A stretch of 64,000 nucleotides of DNA from Malus domestica (GCF_042453785.1 NC_091673.1:7461001-7525000), one strand, 5' to 3'. Counted from the first letter of the stretch, positions 11,739 to 24,706 are shown. Program-made: numbers and translations. The notes: generated by a model from the sequence alone, not told the origin.

Positions 11739-12419
11739 TTAGGATGACAATTCTAACCATTAAACTCGATAACCGTGGATAACCGTTTGAATGAATTGGA
11801 TTTGGGTATGAAAATTTGGGTATGGGGAAAAACCATGATTATTATTCGGTTATGGTTTTGGATATGGTTATAGGGGTCCCCAAACAGTATCAATTCCAAA
11901 TCCGAACCAAATAATATATATTATATATAATACTAAAGTATTAAAATATATATATGTATATATATTTATTTATTATTCACCGAATCCATTACCTTGAGAA
12001 TACAAAAATTGCATTGCGTGATGTGCATTTTGTAGAAAAGTTCAAAAGTTTTAATATGAATCCAAATCTATGAGAATTCAATGACACTTATGGGAGATAT
12101 CAAAGATCAAACCGACATTATCAATGTTTAGCTTTAATTTTTATGCTTCACAACATCTATTCATTAAATCAATTTATACATCAAATATTTAATGATAAAA
12201 TTAATATTTACTAAATTATCATGCATCAATTGAATGAATATATTTTTTTATTGACAAAGATGAATATAACCGTTAACCGATGGAAAATCCGTTACCCAGT
12301 GAGTATGGTTATGGATAATACCCGATGGTTAATTTGCGATTATGAATATAATTAGTTTTCGTGGTTATGGGGATGGATATAATATTTCCGTCCCCAAATT
12401 TGAACCGTTGCCATCTCTA
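11739..12419. mobile_element. hAT-type MITE, 681 bp, 8 bp TSD
   Basis: The left end begins TTAGGATGACAA. The right end finishes TTGCCATCTCT plus A, whose reverse complement TAGAGATGGCAA matches plant hAT MITE termini. The 8 bp TTTTTGGG is duplicated at 11731-11738 and 12420-12427. The interior is AT-rich with GGTTATGG-type subterminal repeats and has no open frame. It sits 15 bp past the (TTG)n tail of the RTE fragment. Confidence 0.8.
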
Positions 12420-12427
12420 TTTTTGGG

Positions 12428-12951
12428 ACATTTAGATCTGGATCCAAAAAATCAATTAGGTTAAGTCCATTATTATCTTTTCTCTATTTTTTTTTATACT
12501 CATATTATATTTTGTAAAAATATTAGAGATAAATTAAAATCTTCTAATTTCAATAAATCTGCTTAATATCTTTTAACAAAAAACTAATATAGTAATACAA
12601 ATCCATCCACAGAACATACGACCATAGCTCCAATAACAAATATACGAATGTATATTATACATATAACTGAGATATGAAACCTTACTAAAATGTACAAAAA
12701 CATAGTATACTTACAAGCAAGACAAATTAATATGTGATTGGTTGATTATAAAAAAGAATTGTCATATAGGTAGATGAATACAATTAACTTATGGTATAAG
12801 TTGATTATAAAATTTTAGAGTAGTAGGAAAAACCAAAATAACATGAAAAAAAGAAGAAGAAATAATTAAAGAGATAATTAGAAAAAAATTTAATTTGTCT
12901 AATAAAATTTAATCATTAAAGAGATAATTATTGACAATAAAATAAGGAAAA
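12428..12951. other. AT-rich intergenic DNA
   Basis: No open frame, RNA gene or clear repeat border is seen between the hAT MITE and the next MITE. Confidence 0.6.
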
Positions 12952-13366
12952 CTAAGAGCAATTCCACCCATGAAGCCCTTCCCCCTGGCAATCCACTATT
13001 CAATCCACCTTATTAAACAGTAACTGCCTTAAATGAATAGTAACTACCATTAATGAACAGTAATTGCCATTTACATCTCCACCTTTGGAACCCTTCCCCC
13101 TGGCAATAAGCAATTAAAATAATAGTTTTTTTTGTTTGTTTAAATAATAAAAAACCCTCTCTCTCTCTCTCTCTCTCTCTTTGACACAAAAAAAATAAAA
13201 AATTGCAAAGCCCTCGGGCCACATGCCCGTCGACTCCCCACCCCCCTTCGCTCGGGCTCCCACCCTCACTCGGGCCCTTCCCCGCTGGAGCTGCTCCCAT
13301 CGGCCCTCAGGCCCTTTCTCCTCCCCTGTCGCCTGAGCAACCAGCATCCGCTGGAGTTGCTCTAAT
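12952..13366. mobile_element. MITE with GAGCAA-type terminal repeats and GC-rich interior
   Basis: The left end reads TAAGAGCAATTCCACC and the right end reads GCTGGAGTTGCTCTAA, giving an imperfect terminal inverted repeat of about 15 bp. The interior includes a (CT)n run (13155-13181) and a strongly C-rich block (13210-13340) out of character with the surrounding AT-rich DNA. No matching target-site duplication was found, so the superfamily is open. Confidence 0.55.
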
Positions 13367-13367
13367 A

Positions 13368-14012
13368 AAAAAGACTTGAAAACTTTGAGTTTTAATGATA
13401 GGGACAAAATAAAGGATAAAATGAATAGTACCATGATTGTCTTTTTAGGGTAAAAATGTGATTTTTCGTTAAAATGAATAATACCGAAAGCTTTTTGTTA
13501 AAGTTCCCAATAAAATAAGGCCTAAAGTTAAAGAATTAGACTTATTTTAATAAATTCGAGTATTCTTAATATTGGGTTAAAAAATTGTAAATTATAGAGT
13601 AATGCTATTCATACTATGTTTTTATACCACATTTCTATATCACTTTAGGTGGCATTTGATGCGAATAGCCACATCATTTGAAAAATTTGCAAAACCCAAG
13701 GAAAAGAAAGAGAAAGACTCTTCGTATACCACAATCATCATTTAATTAACTAGTTTTTCTTAATTATTAGTTTATTAAATAATGAACTAAATTTAAAAAT
13801 CTGATTAATTCAAATTATGTAGCTGTCCACATCAAATGCCACCTGCTATAAAAATAGGGAACTATAACGAAAAGTACCTGGTACTGTTCACTTTAACGAA
13901 AAACCACATTTTTACACTAAAAAGTCAATTATGGTACTATTCACTTTACCCTTTATTTTGTCCTTATCATTAAAACTCAAAAGTTTTCAAACCCTTTTCA
14001 TTAGTTTTCCTA
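13368..14012. repeat. Inverted pair of about 140 bp MITE arms upstream of ARR11-like gene
   Basis: The left arm (13368-13508) and right arm (13857-14012) are reverse complements with modest divergence. Shared landmarks are GAGTTTTAATGAT, GACAAAATAAAG, GAATAGTACCAT and TTTTTCGTTAAA. About 350 bp separates them. Both belong to one repeat family; GTTCCC and GGGAAC face inward. The right arm ends about 270 bp before the ARR11-like start codon, so transcription through the region would give a hairpin. Confidence 0.75.
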
Positions 14013-14199
14013 TAAAAATATGATACAAAAATATGATATTTACTCTGACTTGTATCAACTGTCCTAATCCAAAAAAGTGAGAGAAACTAACGTGAACCAC
14101 CCTGACCGTTAAGTTATCCGGCGCCAAATATTCGTTGGTTCCCTCTCGTCAAAAAATCCAAAGAAGCCATTTTTTAAAATTTTGGAGACACTCCGAAGC

Positions 14200-14207
14200 T
14201 ATATAAT
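14200..14207 (+). promoter_or_regulatory. TATA box of the ARR11-like gene
   Basis: CTATATAATC lies about 80 bp upstream of the ATG at 14286, a normal distance for a plant core promoter with a short 5' UTR. Confidence 0.55.
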
Positions 14208-14285
14208 CTCATTCGAGCTGTAAGTCCCCACGCTACCCCTCCCACTTCAATCTTAACTCTTCCTCCTTCCTTTAACTTTTTCCCA

Positions 14286-16300
14286 ATGGAGAGTAGCTTC
14301 TCTTCTCCCCGAAACGATACTTTTCCTGCTGGCCTCCGGGTCCTCGTCGTCGACGACGATCCCACTTGGCTTAAGATCTTAGAAAAGATGCTCAAGAAGT
14401 GCTCCTACGAAGGTTATTTCACGCTATCTCAGTTTTCTCACTGTTCCTCTGTTTCGATCACTCTTTAAAGTTCCAACTTTGTTGTTTTTTTCTTCTCTAT
14501 TTTCTGGAAATTTATAGTTTTCCTGAATGTTTTGGTGTTTTTGGAGATGGATTTTTTGAGTTGTGGGTTAATTTTGGTGGGTTCTTACTTATTAGTGGAA
14601 TTTTGATCATATTTGGTAATTTAATCACTGTGTTTGTTGAAAGCAAGGATTTTTAATCTTCCCAGAAGCAGCAGTTTAGTTATCGATTTTTCGATTTAAG
14701 TAAACGGATAAGCAGAATGATCAGGGTTTACTTGAGATAGAGTATTTGATTGTCTTTACAGGCTGCTATGCAGGAGGATAATGATAATGTGTTTCCGTTA
14801 ATTAGTTAGTTTAATCAAATGGCAAATACTTTATTCTGTATCGAATATAAACACGTAAAGGTGATTGATTTCAGATAACTGGAGTATTCTTTGGTGCCTC
14901 TGGTAGTGTACTTATAGAATTATTACTCTGATCAGTTGTATGGACAACTTGCTGCAGTTAAATACTGTCCCAATCTTGCTGTCATGCTTGGATTTCAGGT
15001 TTTATGATCCTTGCTCAATAAATTTTCGTGGTACTTCATATGGGGAACTGAAGTAGTTACTTTGGTTATGTTGGGGGATATTCTCATGCATGATTACTTG
15101 TATATGATCTAAACAAGTATAGAAGTCTTCCATTATTCATATAGAAAAGGAAATCCGTTTGTCTTACAGGATTTTATTTTTGTCCGACTGTCAGACACGA
15201 TGCTTTGGCCAGTATGATAATATAATCAGCTGTCGAATGATAACAGCATCCATTAATTTTCATTATTTCTGAAGTTTTTTCCCTCCCTTTTTTGTCTGTG
15301 TTTCAGTGACTACATGTGGTTTGGCAAGAGATGCTTTGCACTTGCTTCGCCAAAAGAAAGATGGATATGACATTGTTATCAGTGATGTGAACATGCCTGA
15401 CATGGATGGTTTTAGACTTCTTGAGCATGTAGGACTTGAGATGGATCTTCCAGTTATTAGTCAGTACTCTGCCGTTGACCAATAAAGCTTTGTCTTCAAA
15501 AGAAAAACGTCTGTCACCACTTAATTCTGACATATCATATCCGTTTTACCTGTGCAGTGATGTCTGTTGATGGAGAAACGAGTAGGGTTATGAAAGGAGT
15601 TCAACATGGAGCATGTGATTATCTTCTTAAGCCGATAAGAATGAAAGAACTGCGCAATATATGGCAGCATGTCTTTAGAAAGAAGATACATGAGATAAGA
15701 GACATTGAGAGTCATGAAAGCTTCGAGGGTATTCAGTTTATAAGAAGTGGATCAGATCAGTATGATGAGGGCTACTTTCTTAGCGCAGATGACCTCACTT
15801 CATCGAGAAAAAGAAAGGATGTCGATAACAAATACGATGACAAAGACTTTGCTGATTTATCATCTACAAAAAAGGCTAGAGTTGTTTGGTCTGTAGATCT
15901 TCATCAGAAATTTGTAAAAGCAGTACATCAGATTGGATTTGACAGTATGTAAATTTCTTGCTTATGAAGCTAGGTTTTTGGATCAGCATCATGAACTATA
16001 AGTCTGAATACATTTTGTGTTCCTTTTCAATAATATCGCCACCAACTTTATTATGTTTCTACAGAGCGATGATGTGTAATGTCTGTTTGGCAGAAGTTGG
16101 TCCGAAGAAAATACTTGACCTGATGAACGTGCCTTGGTTGACAAGAGAAAATGTCGCTAGCCACTTGCAGGTAAATACCTCACCTTTAAGTACTTTTCCT
16201 GATAACATCGGAAACTTTTATGTAGTGGGATTTGTACACCGCAATACTTTCATTACGGTAACATACCTGGCAATCGATAATTTCCTTACGCAATAATGTA

Positions 16301-16340
<40 letters not shown>

Positions 16341-17694
16341 CATGCATATATGTATATAATATGTATACACACACACAAGTATAGTGACAACATAAATTGC
16401 TCCCATTTCCTTGATCTCAGTCGGATTTGTCAAATTTACTGACACATGTACGAGGAATTATAGTTCATAATGCTTATCACTGAAGTAATTGAACTCAGTC
16501 TCTCCTGTAACAAAATGGCTAATAAAAGCTGAAGTGTAATAGATAATATGGTTACATGGCATGATTATTCTCACTGAAAAAGTTCATGTGCAGAAGTACC
16601 GGCTCTACTTGAGTAGGCTGCAAAAAGAGAATGAACTTAAATCTTCTTGTGGGGGGATGAAGCATTCCGATTATTCCTCAAAAGATGCTCACGGAAGTTT
16701 TGGCCTTCAGAACTCGATCAGCATTCAACAAAGTGATGTTGCACATGGCAGCTTCAAAGTTTCTGGCAATAGCTTAGTTTCCCAGAGAGTGGGTACGAAG
16801 AGCCACGAGAGTGACATAGAAGGGATTGTTTCAGAGCCTGTGGCAGAACCTAAGAAAGGTTCGAACGGAAACATTCCTGATTCTCAGAAGACCAGGAGTC
16901 CACAGATGGACTTCAATAATTCTTACGCGGAAACCAAAAAGGGTTTGATTGGCAATGTTCCTGATTCTCAGAAGATTAGGACTCCGCAGGTGCGTCCCAG
17001 TCATTCACTTGCATCGGTGGAATCTGAAGTAAACTTCACAGAATTTGAATCCGCTATTCCAACAAAGTATTCTAGGAATGAAATTCAATTGAATAAAAAG
17101 CAGAAGCCACTTATTCCGTTAAATAGTGGATTCAACAAGCCACCACTGCCCGGTCCACACAGCCATTTCCAAGTTGATCGAGTACAATCAATTCCTTCCA
17201 GTAGTTCAAGACCTTCTATCGCGGAGGAAGATGTAACTGGCCCTGCTAAGAGTAAGCCTTCATATTCTGAGTACATAAATATTCAGGGTAGCCATGTAAG
17301 TCCAACAATAAGCACGGCAGACTCCTTTCCTGATCAAATCAAGAGCTGTGTGGTAAACCATCAAGTTTCTGAGGCCGTTTCCACTAGTACAGCAAACATG
17401 GAGTACCAGGGCTTCAACTTGAACTGCATTACTGATTTGGAATCCGCCCAAAGAAACCTAATCGTGGAAAGTGCATCACCTTTTGGTTCTTTGGATGACG
17501 GCTTTCAAATTTGTTGGTATCAAGGTGATTGCTATGGCATGAATCTCGGACTTCAAAATATAGAGTTCCCGGAGTACAATGATCCTGCACTTGTTTCTGA
17601 AGTTCCCGCTCACTTGTATGATGCATTGAGATTTGATTATCCATATGAGCCATCAGAATATTCTGTCATAGGTCAAGGTCTATTCATATCATGA
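14286..17694 (+). CDS. Type-B two-component response regulator, ARR11-like (614 aa, 5 exons)
   Basis: This is a nuclear transcription factor at the end of the cytokinin His-Asp phosphorelay. Exons: 14286-14412, 15307-15459, 15558-15944, 16094-16170, 16594-17694; all junctions are GT-AG and keep frame (1845 nt). The receiver domain is at residues 17-135, with the acidic pocket VVDDD (21-25), phospho-acceptor Asp69 in [10 protein letters not shown], and conserved Lys118 in LLKPIR. A KKAR basic stretch precedes the GARP/Myb-like DNA-binding domain at about 198-257 ([10 protein letters not shown] ... [21 protein letters not shown]). The C-terminal half is polar and presumably trans-activating. 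It ends in QGLFIS, as I remember Arabidopsis ARR11 doing, which with the receiver sequence supports the ARR11 assignment over other type-B members. It contains two related blocks ([13 protein letters not shown] and [13 protein letters not shown]). An inverted MITE pair lies in the promoter region. Confidence 0.93.
16303..16338. repeat. (AT)n microsatellite in ARR11-like intron 4
   Basis: An uninterrupted AT run of about 18 units lies within the intron between exons 4 and 5 and is likely length-polymorphic. Confidence 0.85.
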
Positions 17695-18408
17695 ACTGCC
17701 CCTGCACGGCACTGTTCCTTTGCGCAACTTCAACGAAGAATGATCCGTTGCTATTTCCGTTTTGATAAGCCAGTATAAGTTGAATATCTGTTATATCTCT
17801 GACCGGTTTGGATTTGAATGTCGAGATGTGTATCACGAGTGATGGAAAACCATAGCATAATAAGCTTTCTTCTTTAAATTTGATGAGATGTGCACTAGAT
17901 TTCTTGTATCTATACGCATGTGGAGAATCCATGCCAGAATGGTTTTTTGTTAAGTCTGTACCTCTGCATAAAACTCATCGTTCTCTCCACGCAAGTTATG
18001 AAACGAGAAATTTAATGAACAAAATGGAAAAAATATCGAGAAATAATTCGAAAAGGAGAAGAAAGAAGAAGCTGTGTACATGGAGCAACCAAAATATGTA
18101 ATCATTCCTAACTTTTGTATATTGATCTATTTACAGTCACCCAAAAGAACAAAAGAAGCACCGTAGAAATGAAAGATAAACCCTACAAAATTTCACTTCT
18201 AACAGAAAGACCTCAACAAAATGCCCCCGTTCCCCGAAAGAAAACCATACTATCCTCGCATGTTAATTTTCTTTCCCCATATTTTGTATTACAGAAAGTA
18301 GTTGTGGCCCTTCTGGGTGGTAACCGGACTTTTCTTTTTCTTTTCGATCAGAGGGTGTCAACCTGCTGAGTCAATCAATCTCCATGCATATCCCTAAGCT
18401 AGACACCC
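17695..18408. other. Convergent intergenic region, 3' ends of two genes
   Basis: Two genes converge here with stops 714 bp apart. The stretch must hold both 3' UTRs. No further gene is supported; short open frames on either strand resemble nothing known. Confidence 0.7.
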
Positions 18409-21303
18409 TCAACTCTGGATATTGGGAGGAGAATTCTCGTGAGCATTCTTTTTTGAAAGAGAAGGCACCATTCGATTTGTGCTCAAATTGTATTTTTGTG
18501 TGACACACTTGGAGCTGTGAGAATTGACAAAAGGTCGAGAGCTTGAGTCCAGAATTTTGCTGACGGTAGAGTGCCTCCCAAGTTTGGGTGACCGAGACTG
18601 TGACGGAGGAATCTGCAAGACATTTGTGTCCACCATTCATAAAAAAGAAAACATTTAGAGGGATAAAATGGAAAAGGTTCCGAGGGGAGAGTAGCAGTCT
18701 TCATTGCCTCAGAAACTAAAATTGCAGTAGAAACTTTCCAAAGACAAGACTACTGAAAGCATTCAGTGCATGCTCTAATACATATACAAAGTTCGGAAGA
18801 AAATGTGTGTACCTTGTTCAAGTGATTACTTGGCAATTGTGGTCCCGAGGAGAGAACTTGGTTTCGTTTTGCTTTTAAGGCAGTGCTCTGGTGCAGTTTA
18901 TTAACATCACCCACTGCTTTTTCCTGCATAACATTTTCTTTCTTTTAAGTATACTTATAAATGTTTGATAATGATACACGGGTACAGAATATTACAGGAT
19001 TCAACTCGCATTGCCCTGTCACACATGTTTTATGCGACTTGCTCTGATAGCAAAACTCGAATGAGAAGAAACCCCTTATCTAAATGCATAAGATCAAAGG
19101 AAAGTTATTGTGTCAAAAATACCAAGATTTTTCATAAGAAACTAACCCTTTTATTAGATCTCAGTTGCAACAGCTTATGTTCAGCCTCCTTGGCAATTTT
19201 CTTCTCTTCCAGCCTCTGATAGAACTGGTGCAGGAAAAGAAAGAGAAATTTCTCTTAGCAAAGAAACCCACAAATACTTAATGAACCATGGTACGATAAG
19301 GAAGGAACTAAAAATATAATAATCGATCGAGTCTTGCCTCTTTACGCTTTTCTGCTCTTTCTTCACTCTTCAATCTAAAAGGACATGATACAATAGGGGG
19401 TCGTGGTTTACTTCCGTTTGCAGTAGAAGATTGGCTGCCAAACAATCAGTTATTTAGAATAATCCATAGCCATAAGTTATGAAAGCATTGGTAGTTCCTT
19501 TTAAATCTAGTCCAATAACCATTTTAGTCCAATAATCTAGAACATTATACGAATACAAGTTCATAGAGTTTGTTAAGTAATTAAAAAAAATAACAGAAAA
19601 AGAGTTATTAGTTCCTGAAAAATAAAATGAAAATAAATAAAACATATAGCCATGTCAGTAGCAAAGTCCTTACTCTTTTGAGGAGGATATCCATTTCCCA
19701 TCTCCAATTGGTCCAGCTACTGACTTATTCAGTAATGTTTTTGCCCTAGAAGCAATATAATCGATCGCATAAGTTAAAGTACTCAATGCATGATAAATAG
19801 CACAAATCGTAAGGGAGTATGTAATGGACTGAGACTCTGAGACATTAGCGAACATATGAGAAGAAAGCAGAATACCTTCTATCTTTGGACCATGGTTCTA
19901 CTGAAGACTGCATTAATACCCCGCCAACAGATGCCTGAAGTTGGCAAATAAAACTAGGTGTCACATTAGACACAAATCATATGAATGAAGAATAAATAAT
20001 AAGATTAAATGGTAAGAATTCGTACCCTAATAGCAGTTCGTCGATGAGAAGCCGGATCATTTATGGAGATATTAAGTTTAGTCATTTTACTTCTCGAATT
20101 TCTGGTCTTCTCAACAACTGGTGAAGTTCTTTTACTGGTTTCATTTTCGCCCACATGAGAAGTGAAGTGCATTGACATGTGGAGAGATTTTGCAGTCAAA
20201 CTCCTCTTGTCAACTAAGTCTGATGAAACCTTCTTACCCATTTGAGTGGCATTTTTCCCGTTTATGGTTTGCACACGAATTGCTTGTTTGGCAGGAGACG
20301 GTGGCACCTTGGGTGCTCTACCTTTAGTGGATAACCTTGGGGAAGAGTTCATCAATCTTTTCTTGCTCATTGAAGCAAGATTCTCCTCACCGGAAGCTTC
20401 CTGGAGGATCTGTGAGATGACAACAGTTAGTGTGGTGAGAAAAAGTGGTCAAGCAATTGCAACTTACTTAAAAACAGGACAGAGCCCAACAATTTACCGT
20501 CTCTGGCATCTTCTCTTCTAGGGTGGCAACAATCTCATTTTGGTCTTTGCCATTTTTAAACTGGTTTGATATTTCAACGTGAATAGGATTTTCCAAATTA
20601 ACACTTTCTTCAATCATCGCTTCTGATCCGTCCACCTTGGTGATATCCAATTGATTCCCTTCAACATTTTGATTATGGCTATTCACATCAGCTGAGTATA
20701 CTTCTACCTCAGAATATGGAGCAACATTTTCCTGTTCTTTATCAACAACCATCTGGCTCCCTCCATTTGCCGGTTCTATGTCCACGGAGGAGCTCTCACA
20801 ATTTCCGTACACAGTTACCGATGATGCTGTAACATTACAGGCATCAGCATTTGTCACCTCAAGCAAGGCTGCTGCTTTCTCGGCAGCTTTTTTCTTGTAA
20901 TGAGCTTCAAAATAAGCCTTCTTCAGAGCAACAGAGCCGGGCTTGGAGAACTTCTCGACTTCTTCTAAGTATCGATTGTGGGAAAATGCTGACCATTTCT
21001 CCCAAGCAAGAGGTTCTGACATATACCTACCGAAGGAGATCGATTCTCCTAGGCAGTGAAGGGGGTCGCCCTGCAATGCAAAGCACATCACAATTTCCTC
21101 AGTGAATTCCAAAATCCGACTCGTAAAAATGTAACCAAATCATACAAGTCCATCCAAACACAAAATTCAATAATTCCAACAAGAAACTAGAGAGATACCC
21201 ATATCATTTAAACCACCATGAATAAGCTCACTGCGTTAATGTAATCCCAAAAGAATGTGATGCACAAGCTAAAGAACTTTAACATGAAAACGAAACTGGT
21301 TAA

Positions 21304-21388
<85 letters not shown>

Positions 21389-21797
21389 TCTCCTCTCTCT
21401 CACTATAATAACGCAAGATTAGGAACAAACCAAACGAACCAAGAACTGAAGACATCCATTGGAAAACCGCCTACTACAACACTACGCGCACTTTATCCCC
21501 TAAAAATAACAAAAGGAATAGCTCTAACAAAACCATCTTAATCCACACCACATTAACCAAAGTTCTCATTTTCCCACTATTTCTCAGCAGCCAAACAAAC
21601 CACTATGCGATTAAAACAAGCCAATCGGATCAAGACCCATTAAAGCTTTCGAGAAAACAAGAAAAACCCATGAATCGAAAAACTTCAAGAGTCAAAGAAA
21701 TGGGAAAATCTGCAGAAGGACGACTGACCTCTTTGACTTCAGGGGAACACTCAGAAGGGTCGGATGATGAGCTCATCAGGCAGGCCGATTCACCCAT
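18409..21797 (-). CDS. TPX2-domain microtubule-binding protein, WVD2-like 7 (548 aa, 9 exons)
   Basis: Members of the WAVE-DAMPENED2-like family bind cortical and spindle microtubules. Exons (minus): 21797-21729, 21070-20498, 20409-20026, 19934-19876, 19745-19674, 19434-19338, 19224-19147, 18923-18813, 18612-18409, total 1647 nt in frame. Exon 1 gives MGESACLMSSSS. Exon 2 opens GDPLHCLGESISFGR and has the SEPLAWEKWSAFSHNRYLEE block characteristic of the WDL7-type branch. The TPX2/KLEEK core is at about residues 402-445 (PFRLKSEERAEKRKE, then FYQRLEEKK). A late SPKLGR motif occurs in exon 9. Intron 6 starts with GC instead of GT (AAAGAG then GCAAGA, at 19337-19336), a recognised minor class. 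Intron 1 holds a long (CT)n tract. The start was chosen because exon 1 encodes the conserved MGES beginning. Confidence 0.9.
21307..21382. repeat. (CT)n microsatellite in intron 1 of the WVD2-like gene
   Basis: About 37 CT units are nearly uninterrupted and read as (GA)n on the coding strand of the gene. Confidence 0.95.
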
Positions 21798-24470
21798 TTC
21801 AGTGTTCTTGCTTTCTCTGGGAAAATCCTTCCAATTGGGGTCGTTTATATGGCTAGAAATTTGAATTGTGAATTGCAATTCAAGAAAGGCGCCTTATTGG
21901 GTCCATTCCATGTTTGGTTTTACAATTTTTACCCCCAAAAAATGTGCAGAAAAAGAAGCTTTTTTAGAGAGAGAGAGAGAAGGGGAGCGTGGGGTTTTGT
22001 TTGCCTTTAAAGCTTGGGTTTCTAGTTTCCTTGATGATTTTCTTAGATGGAGATGGAGATGGAGATGTCTCTCCTTTTTTTTTTTTATTCTTGGAAATTT
22101 ATTTATTATTTATTCGTTAAAATGGATCAAGGGCCTCAACGTTCATATACTGGAGTGTGATATGGGACCCATTAATTGGAAAATTAAAACTTTATTTCCA
22201 ACGTCTATTTCCTTTTTAGTCGATTGACCAAATAAAAGTTCCTCTTTTTGTTAATGATGGAGAGAGTTTGAGCCACGGATCCTTTGTTTGCAGAAAGTTT
22301 GAGCCATGGATCCTCTGCATGTTGCGTCGACCCTTTTATTTTATTTTCGCAAACACTTAGTAAAATTTCAATTATTTAGAGAATTTAACACTTTAAGTTA
22401 TTAACTAATGTGGATAAAGTTTGCATCTTTTTCTTCAATCGTAGATAGTACTGGAGTCGTACGAAAAATGAATCGAACTAATGAGTAAAATGGCACTTTA
22501 CTGTAACAGACTGTAAATCAAACTATATATTGTTTGATCATTTACATTTACTGAAAAATTTTGGTACCATGTAAACGGTTCATTATTTTGTTATGTAGAG
22601 ATAACTAAATGTTTTGTGGTTTGATTGATTGTTTGTTGTTGTAAATATGACTTTAAATAATGATTACGAAAATGAACGATTATGATTATAAAATTTGTGC
22701 AATGAAACCACGCTAATCGCAAGGGGAAGACCTTTCCCATGCAATGGATGCAAGTATATATGTTCATACTTTCATGTAAATGTTGGTTTAAAATGATAAT
22801 ATTATTTGTATCACATTTACTAATCACTTATCAAAATAGAGATCCATTGATATGCGTGATACTTACATAGTTACGTGTACTCAAGCAGTGTTTGACAATG
22901 TGATCAACAATGGGATCCAGTTAACAATATAAATGATATAGAATTTTTGTTGGGAAATTTGTTTTAACACTTTTCTTTTAGAGTGGAATTTACACATTCA
23001 TTTTTACTTCACACACACGTTTTTTTAACCGTCGAATTGAACGAATTGAAGAAGAAGATCAATACCAAAAATTAACAAAAAGTATATGAAAAGTAAAATA
23101 AATGTGTTGATAGCACCACCCTAGATTTTAGTCTCTTCCTTTCCTTTGGCATGCAAAGCTTGCTTCTATTCATTACGACAAGTCATTTATCTTATGGTGC
23201 ATTTACTAAGGGGAGTGGGGACAATAGGAAGGACAAGGATTGTTTGCACTCCCACTTTCGGTGCTCTCTCGTGCCCTCCTGTTTTGTGTGGTCACAGTTA
23301 AGCCACGTCAATATTTTATATTGTTTTTTTATAAAGATAATAAGACAAAAATGAAAAGTAATATAAAATGTTGACGTGGCTTAATCGTGACCACACAAAC
23401 AGAAGGGCATGGGACGGCAGAAAATCCTTATCCATGTGAATTGCACTCCTCCCAGGTTATTCAAGTGTTGGTACTTGAGGGAATGAAATGCATGTGGGAC
23501 CCATCTAATATGGGGAATCAGACTCCCAACATACCCGGCATCAATCTCCCGAACAATAGATGTGATTTGAATTCCGGGAGAAAGTTTATATCTGGAATCC
23601 CTTTTTTCTACCCAAAATACCCTTACCTCGTCTCCCTTCCACCTCTTTCTCTGCTTCTTTGTCTCTGCGGGCACGGGCAATGACCAATATCAAAGGAGAA
23701 GAAAATCAGAGGGAAAGAAGAAGAAGAAGATGGAGAAAAGAGATGGAGAAGCTGAAAAGAATTGAGGAATGGGATGCAGTGTGGTCTTCACGAGAAAGAA
23801 AAAACAATTGGCGGATGGGGAAGAAGAATCAGAAGAGAACAAGAAGAAGAATCATAAGGAAGCAAGAAGAAGAATGGGAGACTGAAAAGAGTTGGGGGAT
23901 GGCCGAAAAGAATTGGGCGATGGGGTGCAATTTGGGCTTTCAGGAGAAAGAAAAATAATTGAGGGATGGAGAAGCGAGCAAGGAGGGCTCTCACTTGGTT
24001 TTTTTAATATCAACTACACAAATGTCTTTTTGACATTTCAAAAAAAAAAATTGATAAATTGTACAAATTCTTTGTAAAGCATTTTTCTCAAAGTTTTTTT
24101 TTAAAAAAAAAAAATTTATAAAAAATATAAAAAACTATATACTTGGAATATGAATAATTTAGTAATTACATTAGTTTTCACTCCGATTCATGTATTTAAG
24201 TAAAAAACTTATATAAATAAATATGGTTTCTACTCCGATTTCAAGAAATTTTAGTAAACAATTTTAATAGAAATCTGATTATGACTTCACCCTATTTCAA
24301 TTCCCGTTTAATCTAATTCATTATCAATTCAATTCCTTTCATTTTGATTAGACGAGATTCCACGAGTACTGTAAGTTTAAAAATGTAAACCAGTAAATGC
24401 CAAAATGCCAATTTTCCAAACGATGCCGTTTCTTATTCGCCACCGAGTCTCTCTCAGATTTTTCCTTATC
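21798..24470. other. Intergenic region between WVD2-like and small HSP genes
   Basis: The region contains the upstream region of the WVD2-like gene (with a GA-rich tract at 21967-21985 and repeated GGAGAT at 22050-22066), a hairpin element (23271-23410), and a purine-rich AAGAAG/GAAGAA low-complexity stretch (about 23690-23960). No gene is recognised. Confidence 0.65.
23271..23410. mobile_element. Foldback MITE-like hairpin, about 50 bp arms
   Basis: The left arm 23271-23323 and right arm 23360-23410 are near-perfect reverse complements (shared GTGTGGTCAC, AAGCCACGTCAA and TTTTATATT), separated by a loop of about 36 bp. The terminal text is GTGCCCTCCTG on the left and CAGAAGGGCAT on the right. 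No clear target-site duplication was assigned. Confidence 0.7.
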
Positions 24471-24479
24471 CAGGAACAT

Positions 24480-24548
24480 TTCTGGACTTCTCCAGAACTG
24501 TCTGCTTCTGAATGTGTCTTCCTCCTTCCATCTTGTTCCAGAAATGTC
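24480..24548 (+). promoter_or_regulatory. Heat-shock elements upstream of the small HSP gene
   Basis: Two clusters of alternating nTTCn/nGAAn units are present. 24480-24497 reads TTC-tg-GAC-tt-CTC-ca-GAA (four units, two imperfect) and 24536-24548 reads TTC-ca-GAA-at-GTC (three units, one imperfect). A TATA-like TTTAAATATT follows at 24559-24568. The spacing of HSEs just upstream of a TATA box fits a heat-inducible small HSP promoter. Confidence 0.7.
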
Positions 24549-24706
24549 TACACTTTCCTTTAAATATTGGAAAACCTGGATGCTCTCCTCAAGTTTTATT
24601 TCATTCACTTCACTTTCTTATCTAGATTTCTTACCTACCAAACAGATCCCCACAACTCCATTAATTACTGACCAATAAACGAAACCCAACATTTGAGAGT
24701 ACCAAA

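Noticed and set aside
23659..23958. Lys/Arg/Glu-rich 99-codon frame
   Set aside because: It is the translation of an AAGAAG-type purine-rich low-complexity tract.
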